DNA of 64,000 bases from positions 575,144 through 639,143 of the forward strand of contig KQ482061.1 of NCBI GenBank assembly GCA_001430745.1, given 5' to 3'. Position 1 is the first letter of the stretch, and each line of letters starts with the position of its first letter. Source of the DNA: Auxenochlorella pyrenoidosa (taxonomy: Eukaryota; Chlorophyta; Trebouxiophyceae; Chlorellales; Chlorellaceae). This document shows, in pieces, positions 55,701 to 64,000 of this stretch. The notes beneath the pieces are model-generated. The model did not search any database, was not told the DNA's origin, and was given only the letters and a program-made list of their open reading frames with translations. The position numbers were made by a program, and so were the translations under genes.

Positions 55701-58700
55701 AGCCAGGTGTGCGAGCCCCTCCCACCACGCCCTCTGGCGCCCCCACCTGAGCACCGGTTGCACCCAGGCCACGGCAGGGTCGATGGCCAGCATGCCAGGG
55801 GTGGGGGTAGGCAGCACCAGCTGGGGCTGCACGCAGAGCGAGGCATGGGTGCCGCATGCGTCACAGCCTTGCCAGACCGCGCAGCGGGCAGGCTTGCGGC
55901 CAGGGGGAGTGAGGTGCGGCAGGGGTCGGGGGGGAGGGGGGGTGCACTAGCTGCGCGTCCCCTGAGGATGCATCCTGCAGCCCCAAGCATCCTGCCTTGC
56001 CTTGTACTTGGCCATCTCGGGGTCCCCCAGGCCCAGGCCGCCCCAGAAGCCCGCCAGGGCGTGCCAGGCGTAGACGTACTGCAGCCCGTGCCGGGCCTTA
56101 AGCGCCGCCACCACGCCAGCCAGGTCCCCACCCTCGCTCTGCGCAGCACGTGGCGGGGGCGGGCAGCGTCGAACAGTCGGTGGGAGTGGGCACGATGCGC
56201 ACCGCGCTGTGCGGTCTCGAGGAGGTCAAGGAGGAGGGGAGGGACGGTGCGCTTCCAGCGACAAGCCCTGCCCCCACTTCGCATGCAGCCGCCAACCCCC
56301 CCGCTTGCGGCAGCGGCGGGCGCAACTCACGCTGAGCGCGTGATCCGGCCCAGCGGAGGGCGAGCCGAACTTGGCGTTTGCCCGCACAGACACGAGGCGG
56401 CGGGTGTGGTCTGCACAAGGCAGGCGGCGGCGGGCAGGGGGGAGGCTGGGCCCCGGGCTGCACCACACCAGGCTTTGGACAGTGGCCTGCCGCGCTCATG
56501 CGCGTTCTGCACCTGCTGCTGCTCTCGACCCGGATGTGGCCCCCTGAACAAAGGATGTCAACCAGCAGCTGCAACCTGAGGCAGGACCCACCTGAGGCTG
56601 CGGCGTAGAAGCTGAGTAGTGCGGGGCGCACCAGGCGCGAGGTGGTCAGAGCGGAGAAGGCACGCATGCGCCAGTGGTCGGCGGGGGTGACCTCCAGAAC
56701 TTCATGGGCGGGGGTGGCGGGTTTGGGCGCAGGTGGGGCGCATGCAGGCAGCAGCCAAGGGCGGGCATGACGCTGCCTGTCCCCCCCGGTGACCAACACT
56801 CACGCTGCCGGCAGTAGTTGAAGAAAGCCGACTGCAGGCTGGCCAGCAGGCTGCCCACGCTGCGCCGCGCTGCGCCCGCCCAGGACGCCAGCAGCTCGAG
56901 CAGGCCGCGGCTGCTAGCTGCGCCGCCGCCTGGCTGCTGCGACGCCTGCACTGCTGCTCCGGCTGTGCTGTCCTGCTGCGCTGGATGCCTCTCCGCATCC
57001 TCTCGCTGGATCTCATGCACGGCCTGAAGGTTAACGTCCATCTGCGATGCAATAAAGGGACGGCATGCATGGGAAGGGCTGTTGGGCATGGGCGATCGGC
57101 ACCGCTGAGAGGGGGCCGGCGTGCCGCCCGGCGTGAAGCAGCAGCACGGACTGGCAGGCTCGAGGCCCACACCATGGGCTGTGCCTCACATGGTTGTCAG
57201 GCCCGCTCAGCATGGCCGCAGCCGCCTCCTCCACCTCATGCACAGCGCTGCCCATGCCCAGAGCGCCCTCCCCGTGCAGGCAGCCACCTGCCGCTGCGGT
57301 TCATAGAGGGAGGGGCACTCCAGCGTTGATGTGATGCCATGACACTGGGCATGCCAGCGAACTAACAAGCTTGTTTCAGCGGCATGCAGCTGAGCCTGCA
57401 GGTGCTGGCGCCAGGGCTGGAGATACATGCCGCGCAGTACCCACACCCACCGGCCTCGCGGTACTGCGAGTCCACGTCGGTGCGCTGCCTGCATAGGGCG
57501 AGCGCAGCAGGAGACCAGGGGGGCTTGAAGAGAGATGCAGGCAATGCCGGCCTGCCTGAGGCTTCTGAATGCACAGACCAGCAGTATGCCAGTCCCATCG
57601 CTCGACTCAGACCCAGGAGAGTATCCCGGGACCTCACCAACCGTCGTCGATAATGAGGAATCGCGGCGGGGCGCCACCAGCCGCCAGGCTCGCCAGCCCC
57701 GCTTCAATGCCAGCAGCTGACACCTGCCGGGCCTCAGTCGCGGGGCAGTCAGCCGGTTGGCCAGAGTGCAGAGCAGTAAGGCATTCTGGCACTGACCGGG
57801 CAGGCCGGCCTTGAAATTGGTATTCATGGTAAAGGACAGCACTGCTGCTGCTGCACACCCCAGAGCCCTGGGCCCCGGCACAGCGGAGCCCGACATCTGC
57901 GGCCGCTTGCTGCCTGCTACACCCTGCGCCCCCCCTGCCCTCACCCGCGAGTAGAAGGCATCCCAGGTGCACCACCCAAACACGTCGGCGCTGCCCGGCA
58001 CCTGCTTCTCGCTGCGGGGCTTGGATGTGCCTGCCAGGCAGTGGGCGGTGGAGCACGCAGGCGCAGAACAGGGCCAACGGGGGTCAGGCATCGTGCAGGC
58101 AACACCAGCAGGGTCGTGCAGCGAGGCCGAGGGATGCTAGCCGGGTGCTGCAGCCGCTACGGCTCACCAGACAGGCGTGCAGCGGCCGCCACGGCTCTGT
58201 CCACCAGTTCGTATGGGTCCCTCCCAGCAGCCACAAGCAGCGCGCTGCGCCAGCTGCTGGCTGCAACATCGGCAGCGCCGCTCTCGATGCGCAGGCACAG
58301 CGTGCCGTCGCTACGGCTGCAGAAGGCGGGCCGAGGTGGGGGGCTGTGGCGCGTCACGGGCGCAGGGAGCCAGCAGGCACCGCACTGCCTTGTGCGCAAG
58401 CTCAGCAGGGAGGGCAAAGGACGCCCACCAGCCAGCATGCGCACCTGCCGCGCAGCGTGGCACGAAAGGTGCCGCCGTCGATGAGCGGCAGCATGAGTGC
58501 GTAGCCGCCGTGGCCGCCGGCCAGCTCCAGTAGCAGGAACTGGGTCTCCTCGGGGACCTGCTGGCACCAGGAGGCACAGGGGCTCGCGCTTGGACCGGCG
58601 GTGCCAAACGTGGCGCGAGCCGCTGGAGATCGACAGCACCCAAACGCTGTTGTGAGCGTCAAAAGCGGTGCCGCTAGCAGGCGTGCGGGAGCAGCGCTCT

Positions 58701-59198
58701 CAGCCAAACCCGCAGCCTGCTGGCTGCGCGCACTTGCTGGGCGGTGCTCCCCCAGGCGGGCGTGCACCACCACAGGGCGGTGCGCCCAAGCGCCAGAAAT
58801 CGTGATGCGCAGAGCTGCGGGGGCCAGAGGAGCGGGCCCAGCAGGAAGCATGAGGAGCCACCGTGGGTGGAAGAACTGCGCTGCACACAAGCAGGCGCCG
58901 AAAACTGCAGGCGCCAACAAATGCACAACCAACACAGGGGTGCGTGAGGTTGAATTCTTTGTGGAGTTCACTGCCTTATAAGCAAGCAAATAGCACCCAC
59001 CTTGCCCAAGGCAAAGTCAGCATGCGTGGCGGGGGAGCCGCCAGGGGTGGCAACGCCGAGCACGGCGCCAGCGCCGCTGTCGTCCTGGCGCGCGCTCGTC
59101 TCTGGCGCAACCTGCTCCAGCAGAAGCGTGCCTCCAGCGAGTAAGGAGCCGCCTTCTAGGCACACCTCCATGGAGTCCGCCAGCTTGGCAACCGCCAT
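52702..59198 (-). CDS. raffinose synthase / alkaline alpha-galactosidase family (GH36), 900 aa
   Basis: Twenty-four exons keep phase: 59001-59198, 58734-58814, 58445-58557, 58168-58316, 57945-58030, 57638-57723, 57451-57488, 57190-57287, 56804-57041, 56592-56699, 56331-56410, 56001-56138, 55747-55826, 55471-55555, 55148-55276, 54894-54963, 54696-54730, 54500-54563, 54283-54342, 54066-54146, 53861-53943, 53473-53667, 53132-53292, 52702-52948. Hallmarks: [41 protein letters not shown] with the nucleophile Asp (about 528), [21 protein letters not shown] with the acid/base Asp (about 593-594), [11 protein letters not shown]. Plant raffinose synthases are about 780 aa; the extra length is mainly a disordered Ala/Gln insert near 283-360. 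Reaction: galactosyl transfer from galactinol to sucrose, or alpha-galactoside hydrolysis; the family alone does not decide. Two GC-donor introns (after 56001 and 55471), one immediately before VDVQ. Confidence 0.95.
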
Positions 59199-59832
59199 GG
59201 TTGCGCTGCAACTGGCAGTGAGGGCGAGGAGGCGAGGAAGGAGGGCGCAAGGCGGTGGCATAGAGGGCGGGAGCAGCGGCAGGGTCTCTGGCAGAGGAGA
59301 AAGCCAGCCCAGGCGTGATCGACGAGGCTGCAGCGGCTCGCATGTCTACAAGCCCCATTCACTGTTCCAAAGGAGAGCCTTCCCGCGTGACTTGCAACTG
59401 AGCTTTCCCCTTTGCGTCCCGTGGCGCAGCGCTGGATGGCTCACCCGATCAGTGCCTACTGCCTGCAGGCGCGGCCCCGAGTGGCAGAGGCTGGGCTGGG
59501 CACAACTCGCTATGAGTATACGACCCTCCAAGCCAGATGTTTGTAGCTTGCAAAAACACCATGGGCACTCCGAGTGTGAGATGTCCGAACAGAGGAGACC
59601 AGCCGGGCCAGTTTGATGGCGCGGCGCCCCCGCTGCGCCTGCTGCCGACAGCATCCCTCGCCAAGTCCACGCTGCAGATCTGCCAGCACTGGGAAGCACA
59701 CATGCACCCACAGTTGTGTGATACCTGAGGTTAAAAACGCATGCGAAGCCATGCACTTGTCAATCAATGAGCAGCTCGAATCCGGGGCCATCCAAGCTGG
59801 CGCAAACGTCAAAAAGCGCCTGTGTTGCGAGT
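59199..59832. other. intergenic between two minus-strand genes
   Basis: It should hold the 3' UTR of the MtnA-MtnK gene and the promoter of the raffinose synthase. I see no coding frame or repeat that I can support. Confidence 0.45.
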
Positions 59833-63756
<3,924 letters not shown>

Positions 63757-64000
63757 CTGCAGGAGGGGGGGCAGTGCCAAAGAGGGGAGCGCGCGGTGGA
63801 GGAGGCAGAGCTTTGTGCTGAACAACACAGAGAAGGGCCTATAGCAGCAGTTGTGGGCCAGGGGCCAGCTGCGGCTGATGCATCATCTACTGGGCGCAGC
63901 AGAGCCAGTGCAGCAAGCCGCACAGGGTCCCTGTCCTGGGCTGGCGTTCCGCATCCGCAGGCGCCGCTGCGCACATGCCCGAGCAGCCTTGCGGCACCCA

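Overview
The window looks like nuclear DNA of a GC-rich, intron-dense unicellular green alga, probably Chlorella-like (Trebouxiophyceae). The signs are genes split into many short exons by GT-AG or GC-AG introns, Ala/Gly/Gln-rich linkers, TGTAA polyadenylation signals and plant-type genes (plastid acyl-lipid desaturase, galactinol-synthase-like GT8, raffinose synthase, ABC1 kinase). The identification rests on sequence character only; no search was run. Two assembly gaps (N runs) lie at 27118-27775 and 38725-39020. I rebuilt exon chains by hand. For the main genes every exon keeps reading-frame phase, which is the main support for the coordinates.

Layout. 1-458 (-): 5' end of a GT8/galactinol-synthase-like gene leaving the window. 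1258-2601 (+): unknown low-complexity protein. 3440-7648 (-): ABC1/ADCK atypical kinase, 12 exons. 7781-8299 (-): possible small gene. 8653-11770 (+): plastid acyl-lipid desaturase (FAD5/ADS type), 9 exons. 12430-20791 (-): giant LRR, coiled-coil and Sfi1-like repeat protein, 15 exons, 2056 aa. 21173-24668 (+): three small poorly known genes, followed by a fold-back element at 25081-25313. 25863-30828 (+): J-domain, zinc-finger and double CS-domain cochaperone, interrupted by the first gap. 31044-31835 (-): small membrane protein. 32530-36366 (+): triple-RRM, TDP-43-like protein. 37889-42291 and 43819-47182 (+): tandem TKL-like kinases, both ending in a CaaX box. 47732-50684 (-): galactinol-synthase-like GT8. 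51320-52344 (+): twin-CX9C (DUF3128/Emi1) protein. 52702-59198 (-): raffinose synthase, 24 exons. 59833 to the right edge (-): methylthioribose-1-phosphate isomerase fused to methylthioribose kinase.

Functional links. The GT8 genes and the raffinose synthase together suggest raffinose-family oligosaccharide synthesis (galactinol made by one, used by the other). The MtnA-MtnK fusion would carry out two consecutive steps of methionine salvage. The tandem kinases share exon lengths and C-terminal design and are clear local duplicates. Across the window 14 introns appear to start with GC instead of GT, far more than the roughly 1 percent usual in eukaryotes. Other oddities are a 4-nt micro-exon, an intron that is the reverse complement of its neighbouring exon, and a (TTTTAGGG)3 telomere-type repeat inside an intron.
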